This document shows, one piece after another, positions 14,960-23,913 of a stretch of DNA of 64,000 nucleotides. The DNA lies in contig QKEL01000008.1 in NCBI GenBank assembly GCA_003252395.1, forward strand, positions 558,001 to 622,000, in the 5' to 3' direction. Below the pieces are notes generated by a model. The model was not told the origin of the DNA, did no database searches, and saw only the letters and a list, made by a program, of their open reading frames with translations. This DNA comes from Spirochaetales bacterium. Lineage in GTDB: Bacteria > Spirochaetota > Spirochaetia > Treponematales > Treponemataceae. Numbering within the stretch: position 1 is the stretch's first letter; every line of letters begins with the position of its first letter. A program made the position numbers and the translations under genes.

Positions 14960-16084
14960 ATGTCCGTAACCGTCCGCGAAGCGAAAAAGCCCTCGGATTA
15001 CCGAAAAGCCCTGAGATTTACCTTTACCCTCTATCGCGATAACCCGAACTGGGTGCCGCCCCTGATCGGCGAGGAAATGGAAACCTTCAACCCGAAAAAA
15101 AACCCGGCGCTTGAGTTCTGCGAAACGAAAACCTGGCTTGCCGAGCGGGACGGGCGCGTAGTCGGGCGCATTACGGGAATCCTCAACCGCCGATTCATCG
15201 AGCAATGGAAGGATCTCCACGCGCGGTTCGGCTGGCTGGAGTTCATAGACGACGCCGAGGTCGCCGATTCCCTTTTCGACGCGGCGGAAGCCTGGGCGAG
15301 GGAGCGGGGCATGACGGCGATCGTCGGGCCCATGGGCTTTACCGACTTCGACAAGGAAGGGCTCCTCGTGGAGGGCTTCGACGAGCTTTCCACCTTCGCG
15401 ATGCTCTACAACCACCCCTGGTACAAGGATCATCTCGAACGGCGGGGGTACGTCAAGGAAGTGGACTGGATCGAGCGACAGGTGCGGGTTCCCGCGGAGG
15501 GTATTCCAGAAAAGGTTCTGCGGGTAAGCGAACTCGTGTTCAAGCGAAAGGGGCTTCATGCCCTTACCGTACGGCGAGCTAAGGATTATAAGCCCTATAT
15601 TCCCGCGATATTCGCCCTGCTGGAAGATACGTACGCGCACCTTTATGGCTACGTCAGCCTAACGGAAAAATTGAGGGACCTTTACGCGGACCGTTATTTT
15701 ACCTTTATCGACCCCGATTTCACGAAGCTGGTGCTCGATTCCGAGGGGAAACTCGCCGCCGTCGGGATCTCCATGCCCAGCCTGAGTCGGGCGGCCCAAA
15801 AGGCGAAAGGCAGGCTCTTCCCCCTCGGGCTGTTCCATTTTCTCGCGGCTATGAAAAACCCGGAAGTCCTGGACCTCTACCTCGTGGCGGTGAGAAAAGA
15901 CCTCCAGAATCTGGGCCTCAACTCGATTCTCATGAACGAGATTACCGCGAACGCCATCAGGCGCGGGGTAAAGTTCGCGGAAACCAACGCGGAGCTCGAA
16001 TCAAACGCGGCCATTCAAAGCTTTTGGAAATTTTACGACGCCCGGGAACATAAACGCCGCAGGGTATACCGGAAGGACCTCTAG
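14960..16084 (+). CDS. Large GNAT-superfamily protein (about 375 residues)
   Basis: 374 residues from ATG 14960, chosen for GGAGGA at 14945-14950; a TTG at 14930 is upstream in frame. The fold contains VGRITGILNRRF, a strand-turn GPMGFTDFDKEGLLVEGFDE, and a second acyltransferase-like half with LYLVAVRKDLQNLGLNSILM. It ends FAETNAELESNAAIQSFWKF. Such two-lobed GNAT proteins are common in spirochaetes and Bacteroidetes and are uncharacterised. TATACT with TG two bases upstream (14915-14920) is a likely -10. It is divergent from the DapB-like operon. Confidence 0.75.
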   Translation: MSVTVREAKKPSDYRKALRFTFTLYRDNPNWVPPLIGEEMETFNPKKNPALEFCETKTWLAERDGRVVGRITGILNRRFIEQWKDLHARFGWLEFIDDAEVADSLFDAAEAWARERGMTAIVGPMGFTDFDKEGLLVEGFDELSTFAMLYNHPWYKDHLERRGYVKEVDWIERQVRVPAEGIPEKVLRVSELVFKRKGLHALTVRRAKDYKPYIPAIFALLEDTYAHLYGYVSLTEKLRDLYADRYFTFIDPDFTKLVLDSEGKLAAVGISMPSLSRAAQKAKGRLFPLGLFHFLAAMKNPEVLDLYLVAVRKDLQNLGLNSILMNEITANAIRRGVKFAETNAELESNAAIQSFWKFYDAREHKRRRVYRKDL

Positions 16085-16091
16085 GGGAGAA

Positions 16092-17450
16092 TCACAGTCG
16101 GTGGCCGCGCCGCCGTTTCATTTGGTACATGCGCGAGTCGGCGAGATCGAATATGGTTTGGCCGTCCGCTCCTTCGTCCGGCCAAACGGCGTGCCCGTAA
16201 CTCACGCCCACCGGGGTTCCTTCCCGGGGTACGGAAAACGGCTCAGCGAATACCGCGTCTATCCGCTCAGAGACGCGCTCGGGGGTGCCGTCGCCCCGTT
16301 CCATCATCACCTGAATCACGAACTCGTCGCCGCCCACGCGGGCGAGGGTGTCGGCGCCCCGCACGCTGGACTCGAGCCGTTCGGCCACGGCCCGCAGCAG
16401 GCGGTCTCCCGCCGAGTGGCCATAGCGGTCGTTTATTCCCTTAAAGCCGTCCAAATCCAGCACGAATACCGCCACGGAGAGCTGCCGCCGCGTGGCCAAC
16501 GCCTCGGAATGGGCAAACCGGTCCCAGAACAGCTTCCGGTTCGGGAGCCCGGTCAGATGGTCGAAAAATGCCAGGTCCCGCATGGCGTAACGGGCCGCGA
16601 CCAGGGACGCGACCAAAAAGGCGATACCCCCGGCGATCAGCGCAGAGAAGGCCGCGGAGAGAATGAATTCCGTCGTATGGCGATTCCAGCCGCCTTGGGG
16701 AACCGCGCCGATTTCCCAGGGGGAATCGGGAATGGACACGTCCATAAGCACGGGATCGCCGTCGAAAACGCCGGGATCGCCGACGAAGGTACCCCTCCCG
16801 GCGGCATTGCGGATCGCCACGCGTAATTCGGGATACGCAAAGGTTCGTGCGGCCTTGACCAGATTGCCTATCTCGAGCACGACCCCGACCTGCCCCCAAT
16901 ACGATTCCCCGCCGTCCGGGGACGGAACGTGGATCGCGAGGCGCGACACCAGGCCCTCGCCGCCCTGAACGAGGCGCACGGGCCCGGTGAAGGTAATGCC
17001 GCCGGAATCCCTGGCGCGAAGGATCGAAGAGCGCTGTTCCGGGACATCCGCCAAATCGACCCCGATGGCGCTCTTATTGGATTCAAAGGGATAGACGAAT
17101 TCGATGACCGTGCCCCTCAAGACGCTCACGTTGCGAATCACGTCGTCGCCTTCAGCGAGAGAGGAGGCGTATCGGCCGAAATCGGATTGGGTTACGTCCG
17201 GGCGCAACTCAAAAAGGCTCGCCAGGCCCCGTTCAAGGGCGATACGGGCGTATACCTCCTGCTCAAGGCGGGCGCGAAGGAGCATCACCCGGTTTGTGAC
17301 CGATTCCCGCTCGAGCGCGACGCGAGACCTGACGTAAGAATACAGGGACTGCGCGGTAGAAAGGAAAAAAACCGCGAATATGAGTACGAAAGACGCTACG
17401 ACGCTAATCTTTCTCCAGGTATGATCGTCGTCCATGGGGATTCGGCGCAT
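16092..17450 (-). CDS. Diguanylate cyclase with CHASE-type periplasmic sensor
   Basis: About 452 residues from ATG 17450; TTG 17456 and ATG 17432 are alternatives and none has a clear ribosome site. A membrane helix near the start (ISVVASFVLIFAVFFLS) and another near residues 270-295 bracket a periplasmic CHASE-like domain, with RNVSVLRGTVIEFVYPFESN and SGGITFTGPVRLVQGG. The GGDEF domain starts DHLTGLPNRKLFW and has an intact GGDEF active site. The inhibitory I-site RGAD lies five residues before it. It should make c-di-GMP with product inhibition. No EAL domain. Confidence 0.93.
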   Translation of the reverse strand: MRRIPMDDDHTWRKISVVASFVLIFAVFFLSTAQSLYSYVRSRVALERESVTNRVMLLRARLEQEVYARIALERGLASLFELRPDVTQSDFGRYASSLAEGDDVIRNVSVLRGTVIEFVYPFESNKSAIGVDLADVPEQRSSILRARDSGGITFTGPVRLVQGGEGLVSRLAIHVPSPDGGESYWGQVGVVLEIGNLVKAARTFAYPELRVAIRNAAGRGTFVGDPGVFDGDPVLMDVSIPDSPWEIGAVPQGGWNRHTTEFILSAAFSALIAGGIAFLVASLVAARYAMRDLAFFDHLTGLPNRKLFWDRFAHSEALATRRQLSVAVFVLDLDGFKGINDRYGHSAGDRLLRAVAERLESSVRGADTLARVGGDEFVIQVMMERGDGTPERVSERIDAVFAEPFSVPREGTPVGVSYGHAVWPDEGADGQTIFDLADSRMYQMKRRRGHRL

Positions 17451-17536
17451 AATCAAAAAGTATCGTCTTTCGCGCTGCCCGCGTCAATCTGACGTAATTG
17501 GTAAAATTACCTATACTTTCCGTCCGGAACATACAC

Positions 17537-17542
17537 TACACT
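17537..17542 (+). promoter_or_regulatory. -10 box TACACT six bases before ATG (leaderless promoter)
   Basis: TACACT followed by six bases and then ATG 17549. No ribosome site is present. The -35 region is not convincing. Confidence 0.4.
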
Positions 17543-17548
17543 ATCCGT

Positions 17549-19102
17549 ATGCTCGATCCAAAAACGGCCCTATTGGCCCTCATCGTCAACTCGTTCTTCT
17601 GTCTGAGCATCCTCTTTTTCATGTGGATCAAAAGCAGGAAGTTTTACGAGGGAGTCGGCTGGTGGGTATTTCAAGCCGCCGCGCAAACGCTGGCCTTTAC
17701 GGTTTCATTCGCCCGTTTCGCGTTCCCCGCCGGCTACGCGCTCAGCGTGGGAGGGGCAGTGTTCATCGGCACGTTGCCCGCCCTCACCCACGGGATGGAT
17801 ATCTTCGCCCATCGCCAAGAGGAGCGGGGCGTATCGAACCGCAGCGTCGCGGCGGACGCCGTCATCGCGTTGCTCCTCGGCCTAGCCTTCATCGCGCTTT
17901 CCCTGACCGACGATTATATCGACTACCTACACTTACCCCTCGCCCTTGCCTTTCTCTGGTTTTACGCCAGGAGCGCCGCCACGCTCTATCGGAGCGTCCG
18001 AAACGGCCGGAAGGGAAACGTCCCCGCCTTCGCGGCGTTCGGAAGCCTCAGCGCGATCGCGGCGTCATTCTTCGTTCTGCGCCTGGCCTTTTTCAAGAAT
18101 AACGAGACCGGGCGGTATCTCGAGGGCGCGGAATACTTAGCCTTAACCGCCATCGTCACGATAACCGCCTTTGCGCAGATACTCATGCTGATCGGCAGGG
18201 TTACGTCCAATTTGGCCTGCGAGCAACTCAAGATACGGACGATCTTCAACGCGGCCCCCTATTCGATCATCATGACCCGGTATCCCGACGGGACGATACT
18301 CGAATGCAACGAACGCTTCTGCCGGTATTCCGGGTATCGAATGGGGGAAATCCTAGGCAGAACGAGCCTTGAGCTGGGCATTTGGGCCGACGCTTCGACC
18401 CGCGCGGACTTGTACCGAAACGTGCGGGATTCGGGCCAATACGAAGGGGAAAACCGCCATTTCCGCAGGCGGGACGGGCTCACCATACCCTGCTACGTCT
18501 CGGCGCGCATGCTGTCCTGCGACGGAGAATCAGCCGTGCTGACCATCATCAAGGATATGACGGAGATACAGCGGCTCAACCGCAAAATCGAGGAAATGGC
18601 CACGTTGGACCATCTGACGGGCTTGCCGAACCGCCGCTACTTCTACGATCTCGCCGCGGGCATCCTTGCCCGATCCGTCCGGGCTGCCGAGCGCGTCGCC
18701 ATAGTGACCGCCGCCTTGGACGATTTCAAGCGCATTAACGATACCTATGGCCAGGCTCAGGGAGACCAAATACTCGTGGAAACCGGTTCGAGGATAAAGG
18801 CAGAGCTCCGGGAGGGAGACCTTCTCGCGCGCTTCGCCGGGGACGAATTCGTGGTACTCCTTTCGGATATTCATCGGGACGAGGATATTCTTCTCGTGAT
18901 GGACCGGATAATAAAAGGCTTCGAGCGGACCTTCGAGGTGGCGGGCGTCGAAACAAGGGTATCCTGCAGCCTGGGAGCGGCCAGTTTTCCCGATCAAGCC
19001 GGCGATCTTGACGCGCTGATCGCCCTCTCCGACGCCATGGTCCACGAGGCAAAAATCGCGGGTAAACGCTGCTATAAACTGGCCCGGGATAAAACCTCCT
19101 GA
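17549..19102 (+). CDS. Diguanylate cyclase with multi-helix membrane sensor and PAS domain
   Basis: About 517 residues from ATG 17549. The first 220 residues hold six or seven hydrophobic segments, an integral-membrane sensor of unknown ligand. A PAS domain follows (FNAAPYSIIMTRYPDGTILE, then ILGRTSLELGIW). The GGDEF domain starts DHLTGLPNRRYFYD. The active site reads AGDEF, in which Ala replaces the first Gly; AGDEF enzymes can be active. The I-site REGD is at the usual place. The gene diverges from the CHASE-GGDEF gene, the two forming a back-to-back pair. The TTG upstream (17498) is less likely because the -10 box would fall inside the gene. Confidence 0.9.
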   Translation: MLDPKTALLALIVNSFFCLSILFFMWIKSRKFYEGVGWWVFQAAAQTLAFTVSFARFAFPAGYALSVGGAVFIGTLPALTHGMDIFAHRQEERGVSNRSVAADAVIALLLGLAFIALSLTDDYIDYLHLPLALAFLWFYARSAATLYRSVRNGRKGNVPAFAAFGSLSAIAASFFVLRLAFFKNNETGRYLEGAEYLALTAIVTITAFAQILMLIGRVTSNLACEQLKIRTIFNAAPYSIIMTRYPDGTILECNERFCRYSGYRMGEILGRTSLELGIWADASTRADLYRNVRDSGQYEGENRHFRRRDGLTIPCYVSARMLSCDGESAVLTIIKDMTEIQRLNRKIEEMATLDHLTGLPNRRYFYDLAAGILARSVRAAERVAIVTAALDDFKRINDTYGQAQGDQILVETGSRIKAELREGDLLARFAGDEFVVLLSDIHRDEDILLVMDRIIKGFERTFEVAGVETRVSCSLGAASFPDQAGDLDALIALSDAMVHEAKIAGKRCYKLARDKTS

Positions 19103-19105
19103 TCG

Positions 19106-19133
19106 TTGCGGACGGAACCGCGCGTGCTATACT
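19106..19133 (+). promoter_or_regulatory. Extended -10 promoter directly before the oxidoreductase ATG
   Basis: TTGCGG (19106-19111), 16-base spacer, TGCTATACT with TATACT at 19128-19133. The ATG lies ten bases after the -10, so the transcript is leaderless or nearly so. Confidence 0.55.
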
Positions 19134-19143
19134 TTTTTTGAAA

Positions 19144-20727
19144 ATGAAACGATACCAATTAATCGTGATCGGCGCGGGCGTTTCGGGGCTCTCCACGGCC
19201 ATCGCGTGGCTTACGTGGAAAAAAGGCCCGGTCCTGGTGCTGGAAAAGGAACCGGTTCCCGGCGGCTGCGTCGCGAGTTTTCGGCGCGACCCATACCGCT
19301 TTGAGACGGTCCAATTGGTCCCGGACCTGAAGGACCTTATGAGCTGGCTCGGGGTATACTGCGCCTTTTCGCGTTATACCGGAACCCTCGCGCGGCTGCA
19401 CCTGGTCCGTGACGGCCACGTGCGGGGCTATTCCGTTCCCGCGGACCTCCAAGGCTTCGAGCGGCAGCTCCGCGAGGCCTGGCCCGCGGAAGCCGAGGCC
19501 ATCGGCTCCTTTTTTGACTGGTGCGACGCGGTCCACCAGGATATGAGCAGGATGTCGCTGGAACAGAATCCGTTCACGCTTATAAAAAACGTCATTACCT
19601 GTACCCACGCGATCAGGATATCAAGAAACACGTGGAAGGAATTTCTCGCCCGTTTCCGGTTCAAGGAACCGGAACTTATCGAAACCCTGGACGTGTTCTC
19701 TTCGATCGCCGAGGTTTCCGGCGATATCGGCGCGGCGATGATTACCATAGCCGTCATGCGGGGAACCCTTACTTCGGGCTGGCGGATAGAGCCGGGCTGT
19801 TCGAGCCTTCCCGAAGCCATGCGGCGCCGGGTCATTGAGTTGGGCGGCGAGCTGCGAATGAACACCCGTGTCGACAGGATTCTATCCGCCGAGGGCAAGG
19901 TACAGGGCGTACTCACTTCGGCCGGAGAGGCAATCCACGGGAACACGGTAGTCTCTACCGTCGATACCATGACCCTGATTGAATCCCTTTTGGACGATAA
20001 CGTCCTGATAAAGGCCAAAGCCCCATGGTCGCGTGCCCGAGAAAAGCTGACCATGTCCCAGTCCATGATCGCCATACACCTTGGGCTCGACGATGAAATC
20101 GACCTGAGGGAATTCGGGATCGACGGCGCGTACAACGTACTTACCACGGGCCGCTCCGCGCACGAAGCGGCCTTTCGTCGGTGGAAGAAGGGAGAGGCGG
20201 TACCTCCGGTCGATCCAAAACAGGGCTACCCGACGGGCGTTCCCCCGGAGGAATTCCACGTGACCTTCTATTCCCCCTCCCTCGTCTCTGGCGATACGGC
20301 CCAAACCCTGGTCATTCACGTATCCCCGGTGTACGGGCCTCCCTGGATAGAACTGAGGGAAAGTGACCGGGACGCATACCTTCGGGCCAAGGACGCGGTG
20401 GCAGCCCAATACATCGCCCTGATCGAACGCTACCTGATACCGGGGCTCTCCGCCCATATACGGTTCAGGGACATATCCACGCCGGCCACCTTCGCCCGCT
20501 ATCTCGGCAACCGGGACGGAAGCTGTTATGACGTATTGGCCTCCGTTTCCCAGTACGGCATCGGTCGCTTACCCATGCGGGGACCCCTTGAAGGCCTTTT
20601 CCAAACCAAATTCAGCCACGGTATATGGCCCGCCATGCACGCGGGCATGCAGGTGCTTGATCTGGTTACCTCGGGAGCGGTCATGAAGAGAAGGGCCCGC
20701 TTCAGGCCGGGACATGAGGAACCGTAA
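19144..20727 (+). CDS. FAD-dependent oxidoreductase of the phytoene desaturase/retinol saturase type (CrtI-like)
   Basis: 527 residues from ATG 19144 (TTG 19138 is also possible). The N-terminal dinucleotide fold LIVIGAGVSGLSTAIAWL and the following VLEKEPVPGGCVASF match the amine-oxidase/CrtI superfamily. GCSSLPEAMRRRVIELGGEL with the strand VQGVLT..., then STVDTMTLIESLL, is the usual CrtI pattern. The C-terminal FAD block reads SVSQYGIGRLPMRGPLEGLF. The substrate is likely a polyene or other long apolar chain but is not shown. No carotenoid synthase gene (crtB/crtE) lies nearby, so a carotenoid role is only family-based. Confidence 0.82.
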   Translation: MKRYQLIVIGAGVSGLSTAIAWLTWKKGPVLVLEKEPVPGGCVASFRRDPYRFETVQLVPDLKDLMSWLGVYCAFSRYTGTLARLHLVRDGHVRGYSVPADLQGFERQLREAWPAEAEAIGSFFDWCDAVHQDMSRMSLEQNPFTLIKNVITCTHAIRISRNTWKEFLARFRFKEPELIETLDVFSSIAEVSGDIGAAMITIAVMRGTLTSGWRIEPGCSSLPEAMRRRVIELGGELRMNTRVDRILSAEGKVQGVLTSAGEAIHGNTVVSTVDTMTLIESLLDDNVLIKAKAPWSRAREKLTMSQSMIAIHLGLDDEIDLREFGIDGAYNVLTTGRSAHEAAFRRWKKGEAVPPVDPKQGYPTGVPPEEFHVTFYSPSLVSGDTAQTLVIHVSPVYGPPWIELRESDRDAYLRAKDAVAAQYIALIERYLIPGLSAHIRFRDISTPATFARYLGNRDGSCYDVLASVSQYGIGRLPMRGPLEGLFQTKFSHGIWPAMHAGMQVLDLVTSGAVMKRRARFRPGHEEP

Positions 20728-20757
20728 ACCGAAGTTCCCGATATGTGTCCCGATATA

Positions 20758-20766
20758 TGGTATAAT
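20758..20766 (+). promoter_or_regulatory. Extended -10 TGGTATAAT six bases before the ribA ATG
   Basis: TGGTATAAT (TATAAT at 20761-20766) lies six bases before ATG 20773. This places the transcription start at or next to the ATG. Confidence 0.55.
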
Positions 20767-20772
20767 CCTGCC

Positions 20773-21477
20773 ATGCATACCCCCGAAATAAGCGAAATAA
20801 TCGCCCAAAACATGGAAGAGTTGCGCGCCTGTCCCCTGGGCATGGACTGCGATAAATGCGCGAAGGATATCTGCGTCGCCGTCGTTTCGGTCGCGGACTT
20901 CCCGACCAAGTACGGCCATTTTAAGATCATCGGGTTCGTGAATAACCGGGACAGGAAGGACCATATCGTCATACTCAAGGGCGATTTGGGCGACGGCGAA
21001 AACCTTCTGACCCGGGTTCATTCCGCCTGCCTTACCGGCGATGCCCTGGGCAGCCTTCGCTGCGATTGCGGACCCCAGCTCCACCGCGCGCTGGAACGGA
21101 TCGAGAAAGAAGGCCGGGGAGCCGTGCTTTACCACCAGGAAGAGGGTCGCGGCATCGGCCTCGTGAACAAACTGAGAGCCTACGCGCTCCAGGACGCGGG
21201 GTACGATACCCTGGACGCGAACGTCGCCCTTGGCTTCAAGGCAGACGAACGGGATTACCGAATTCCCGCAGAAATGCTTCGCCGGCTCGGGGTGAAGAGC
21301 GTGCGGCTCATGACCAATAACCCGGAAAAGGTGAACGACATGGAAGGGAACGGCATTAGGGTGACCGAACGGGTACCCCACGAATTGCCGCCCCACGAGC
21401 ACGACAGAAACTATCTTGAGACTAAGCGGGAGCGTTTCGGCCATCTGCTCGATCTCTTCGACGCGCCGGAAGAATGA
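20773..21477 (+). CDS. ribA: GTP cyclohydrolase II
   Basis: 234 residues. The zinc and GTP site is intact: HSACLTGDALGSLRCDCGPQ with the three cysteines, followed by LYHQEEGRGIGLVNKLRAY and RLMTNNPEKV. The enzyme opens GTP to start riboflavin synthesis. It has an N-terminal extension with CPLGMDCDKCAKDIC (three Cys), which is unlike E. coli RibA and could bind a metal. It is monofunctional: no RibB domain is fused. The start ATG 20773 is chosen because the -10 box covers the upstream ATG (20743). Confidence 0.93.
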   Translation: MHTPEISEIIAQNMEELRACPLGMDCDKCAKDICVAVVSVADFPTKYGHFKIIGFVNNRDRKDHIVILKGDLGDGENLLTRVHSACLTGDALGSLRCDCGPQLHRALERIEKEGRGAVLYHQEEGRGIGLVNKLRAYALQDAGYDTLDANVALGFKADERDYRIPAEMLRRLGVKSVRLMTNNPEKVNDMEGNGIRVTERVPHELPPHEHDRNYLETKRERFGHLLDLFDAPEE

Positions 21478-21489
21478 GCCGAAAGGCCG

Positions 21490-22230
21490 CTACCGGAGCC
21501 CGAAACGCGTCAGGCCCTCGAGAACCCCCGCCGCCGCGGGCTTAGAGGCGAGATGTACGCCGTCCCTGCCCACCAGGTCCCGGATTTCCTCCGAATGGTT
21601 GGACACGATAATCGAGTTGAAACCCCGGTCAAGCATATCCCGGTCATTCCCGGAATCCCCGGCCGCGATAATCCGCGACTCGGGAATGCCGAGCCGGTCC
21701 GCCAGAAAATGGATGGGACCGCCCTTTCCTCCCCAGAGGGGAAGGATATCGAGATAGAGGCCAAGGCAGGTCAACCGCTTAAAGCTTCCCTCCCAGGGTT
21801 TTGTTTTCCGGTCGAGTTCCGCCAACACCGAGGGAATATCGCCGTCCAGGTAATAAGAAAGCTTGGCGTTATGCTGAAGCCAGGCTTCCTGCTCCTGAAG
21901 CCCTTCCGTTTCCGCAAGGGCTTCCCGAATTTCCTCACGGGCCCACTCGCGTTTCATGTACGACTCCCACTCGAGGTCGTAACTCGCCGGATCAAAGTCC
22001 GCGTATAGTTCCGTCCCAACCCCGCAGACGAGCCAATCAGGCTTGGGAATGGGTCCGCGCTCCGCAACCTCGGCAATCTCCTCAAGGCCGCGGCCGCTAT
22101 TCAGCACGAATACGATACGGTCCCGTCGGGACTCTATGAATCGGGAAAACTCCTCCAAACCGGGATTCCGCTCCCGGGGCAGTAACAGCGTTCCGTCTAT
22201 ATCGCATACCACGAGCCATTTATCGTTCAT
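21490..22230 (-). CDS. HAD-superfamily phosphatase, sucrose-phosphate-phosphatase-like
   Basis: 246 residues from ATG 22230, chosen for GGAGGGG just upstream. Motif I is VCDIDGTLLL, motif II LNSGRG, the lysine KGGPIHFLADRLG, and motif IV IIAAGDSGNDRDML. The cap region and the GGKGGPIHFL block resemble sucrose-6-phosphate phosphatase and mannosylglycerate-phosphate phosphatase (C2B cap). The substrate is probably a sugar phosphate. It is convergent with ribA, 12 bases apart. Confidence 0.88.
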   Translation of the reverse strand: MNDKWLVVCDIDGTLLLPRERNPGLEEFSRFIESRRDRIVFVLNSGRGLEEIAEVAERGPIPKPDWLVCGVGTELYADFDPASYDLEWESYMKREWAREEIREALAETEGLQEQEAWLQHNAKLSYYLDGDIPSVLAELDRKTKPWEGSFKRLTCLGLYLDILPLWGGKGGPIHFLADRLGIPESRIIAAGDSGNDRDMLDRGFNSIIVSNHSEEIRDLVGRDGVHLASKPAAAGVLEGLTRFGLR

Positions 22231-22328
22231 GCCGCCCCTCCGATTTAACCGCGTTCTCACGGAATGGAAACTCCCCTCGCATATTCGGGGGTTATCTTTA
22301 GGACACGCCCGGCGAAAGGAGGTTGCCC

Positions 22329-22670
22329 ATGCTGATGGAATTCTTTATTGGAATGCGTATCGCCAACGCGGTATCCGATCCGGAACGGGTTTCGCTGCTC
22401 AAAAAGCTCTTTGAGGGGGAAACGGCGGCAGAAACCCTACTTGAGACGTACTCTGGCACGCGGGAAGGGCTTGTCGGTCAGCTCAACGTCCTGATCGACG
22501 CCCGTCTGGTTGAATCACGGATAGGCGGCCTTTCCGTGCGGTATCGACTGGCGGACGAATCCCGCGGCATCTTGAAAAACCTGCTCGGGGACAACGTCCG
22601 ATCCGAATCGAAACCGGCGCAGGCCCCCGCCTGCAAGCGCCCCCGTACCGCCGCGCCCGCCGCGGTTTGA
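22329..22670 (+). CDS. Small winged-helix (ArsR-like) DNA-binding protein
   Basis: 113 residues from ATG 22329 with AAAGGAGG just upstream. Residues about 10-85 look like a winged helix: ANAVSDPERVSLLKKLFEGE, TYSGTREGLVGQLNVLIDAR, LVESRIGGLSVRYRLADESR. There are no metal-binding cysteines of the classical ArsR sites. The tail is Ala/Pro-rich with CKRPR. It lies 100 bases before the DUF438-type HHE/PAS gene, which has its own promoter, so it may regulate that gene; this is inference. Confidence 0.65.
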   Translation: MLMEFFIGMRIANAVSDPERVSLLKKLFEGETAAETLLETYSGTREGLVGQLNVLIDARLVESRIGGLSVRYRLADESRGILKNLLGDNVRSESKPAQAPACKRPRTAAPAAV

Positions 22671-22724
22671 CCCGAACGGGTCCATTTTAGCACGGTTTCC
22701 CGCCCAAAGCCATGAGGCCGGTTT

Positions 22725-22754
22725 TTGACAGAAACGGGACGCATGAACCATACT
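22725..22754 (+). promoter_or_regulatory. Promoter of the HHE/PAS gene
   Basis: TTGACA (22725-22730), 18-base spacer, CATACT (22749-22754), then GGGAGGA before ATG 22774. Confidence 0.6.
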
Positions 22755-22773
22755 ATCTCCTGAGGGAGGAAGT

Positions 22774-23913
22774 ATGGAACTCATACGCACCGCCGATCCC
22801 CGCGTCGAATCCCTGACCGAGTATCTCCGCCTGCTTGCCGAAGGGCCGGTCGCCCGGGATACCCACGACGGGTACCGGGCCGTTCTCGACACCGCCACCG
22901 CGGAAGAAACCAACCGGGCCTTGCATGCGGTCTTGAGCGCCGCCACGGAAATTCGCGCGTGGGAAGAACCGGTAGCCCGCTTTTTACGCTCGGTCAGCGG
23001 CAGTCTCGACCGCGCCGAATTGCCGGCCTATCCGGAAGAACACGAGTTGGGAGAGCTGAAGGCGGAAAACGCCGTGATCGCCTCAAGACTGGAACGCCTT
23101 TCCGAGGCGGTAAAGCGGACGGGAACCGGGAGCGCCGCGGGCCTTCGGTCGGAACTGCAGGATCTCGATATCCTTAAGGACCATTATATCCGTCTCCAAA
23201 ACGGGCTTTTTCCCCTCTTTGAGGAAGCCTTCGCCGACCATGCCTGCGTTACGCTCATGTGGACCCTGGAGGACAAGGCCCTTGCCTTGCGTAAGAGCCT
23301 CCTCGCCCTGCCGGATTCCGCGCTTCTCGCGGCGGGGAGCGGGGCCACGAAGGCGTTGGGCGCCTTTTACCTCCTCGCCCGGAGCCTGATTTGGCGGGAA
23401 GAGCGCATACTGTATCCCGTTGCCTGGCGAATGATCGCCCCCGCGCGGTTCAAGGCGCTGAGGGCGGGCGGCGAACAGGACCCCGCCGTGGCAGGAACGC
23501 CAAACGGGGCCGGGGCCCTGTTCGCCTGCGAAACCGGTTCCCTAACCGCGGAACAGCTCGAGGCCCTATTCAGGGTGCTCCCGATCGACGTTTCGTTCAT
23601 CGGCGCCGATGACCGGGTTAAATTCTATTCCGATCCGCCCCATCGGGTCTTTCCCCGCACGCCCGCCGTAATCGGCCGCCTGGTGCAAAACTGCCATCCG
23701 CCCAAAAGCGTGGCCACGGTCGAGCGCATTCTCCGCGGCTTTCGCGACGGCTCGCGAAACCGGGAGGAATTCTGGCTCACCCTCGGCGACCGCTTCATTC
23801 ATATTGAGTACTTCGCCCTCCGTTCTCCCGACGGCGAGTACCTGGGCACCCTCGAGGCGTCGTACGACGCCACGGACCTTCGCGCCCTGCAGGGGGAAAA
23901 ACGGCTGCTTTAG
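22774..23913 (+). CDS. DUF438-type protein: degenerate hemerythrin-like (HHE) plus C-terminal PAS domain
   Basis: 379 residues. The middle part follows the HHE region of DUF438 proteins: LKDHYIRLQNGLFPLFEEAF, VTLMWTLEDKALALRKSL, WREERILYPVAWRM. The usual iron ligand in MW..HDE is replaced (WTLEDKA), so diiron binding looks impaired. The end is the DUF438 PAS domain (LPIDVSFIGADDRVKFYSD, HRVFPRTPAVIGRLVQNCHP, SPDGEYLGTLEASYDAT). The N-terminal DUF438 block is missing here; a stand-alone copy is at 5063. The first 120 residues are alpha-helical and unrecognised. It is a probable cytoplasmic sensor, ligand unknown. Confidence 0.82.
   Translation: MELIRTADPRVESLTEYLRLLAEGPVARDTHDGYRAVLDTATAEETNRALHAVLSAATEIRAWEEPVARFLRSVSGSLDRAELPAYPEEHELGELKAENAVIASRLERLSEAVKRTGTGSAAGLRSELQDLDILKDHYIRLQNGLFPLFEEAFADHACVTLMWTLEDKALALRKSLLALPDSALLAAGSGATKALGAFYLLARSLIWREERILYPVAWRMIAPARFKALRAGGEQDPAVAGTPNGAGALFACETGSLTAEQLEALFRVLPIDVSFIGADDRVKFYSDPPHRVFPRTPAVIGRLVQNCHPPKSVATVERILRGFRDGSRNREEFWLTLGDRFIHIEYFALRSPDGEYLGTLEASYDATDLRALQGEKRLL

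Noticed and set aside
19144-20727. Carotenoid biosynthesis cluster
   Set aside because: Only one CrtI-like gene is present; no phytoene synthase or prenyl synthase lies beside it.
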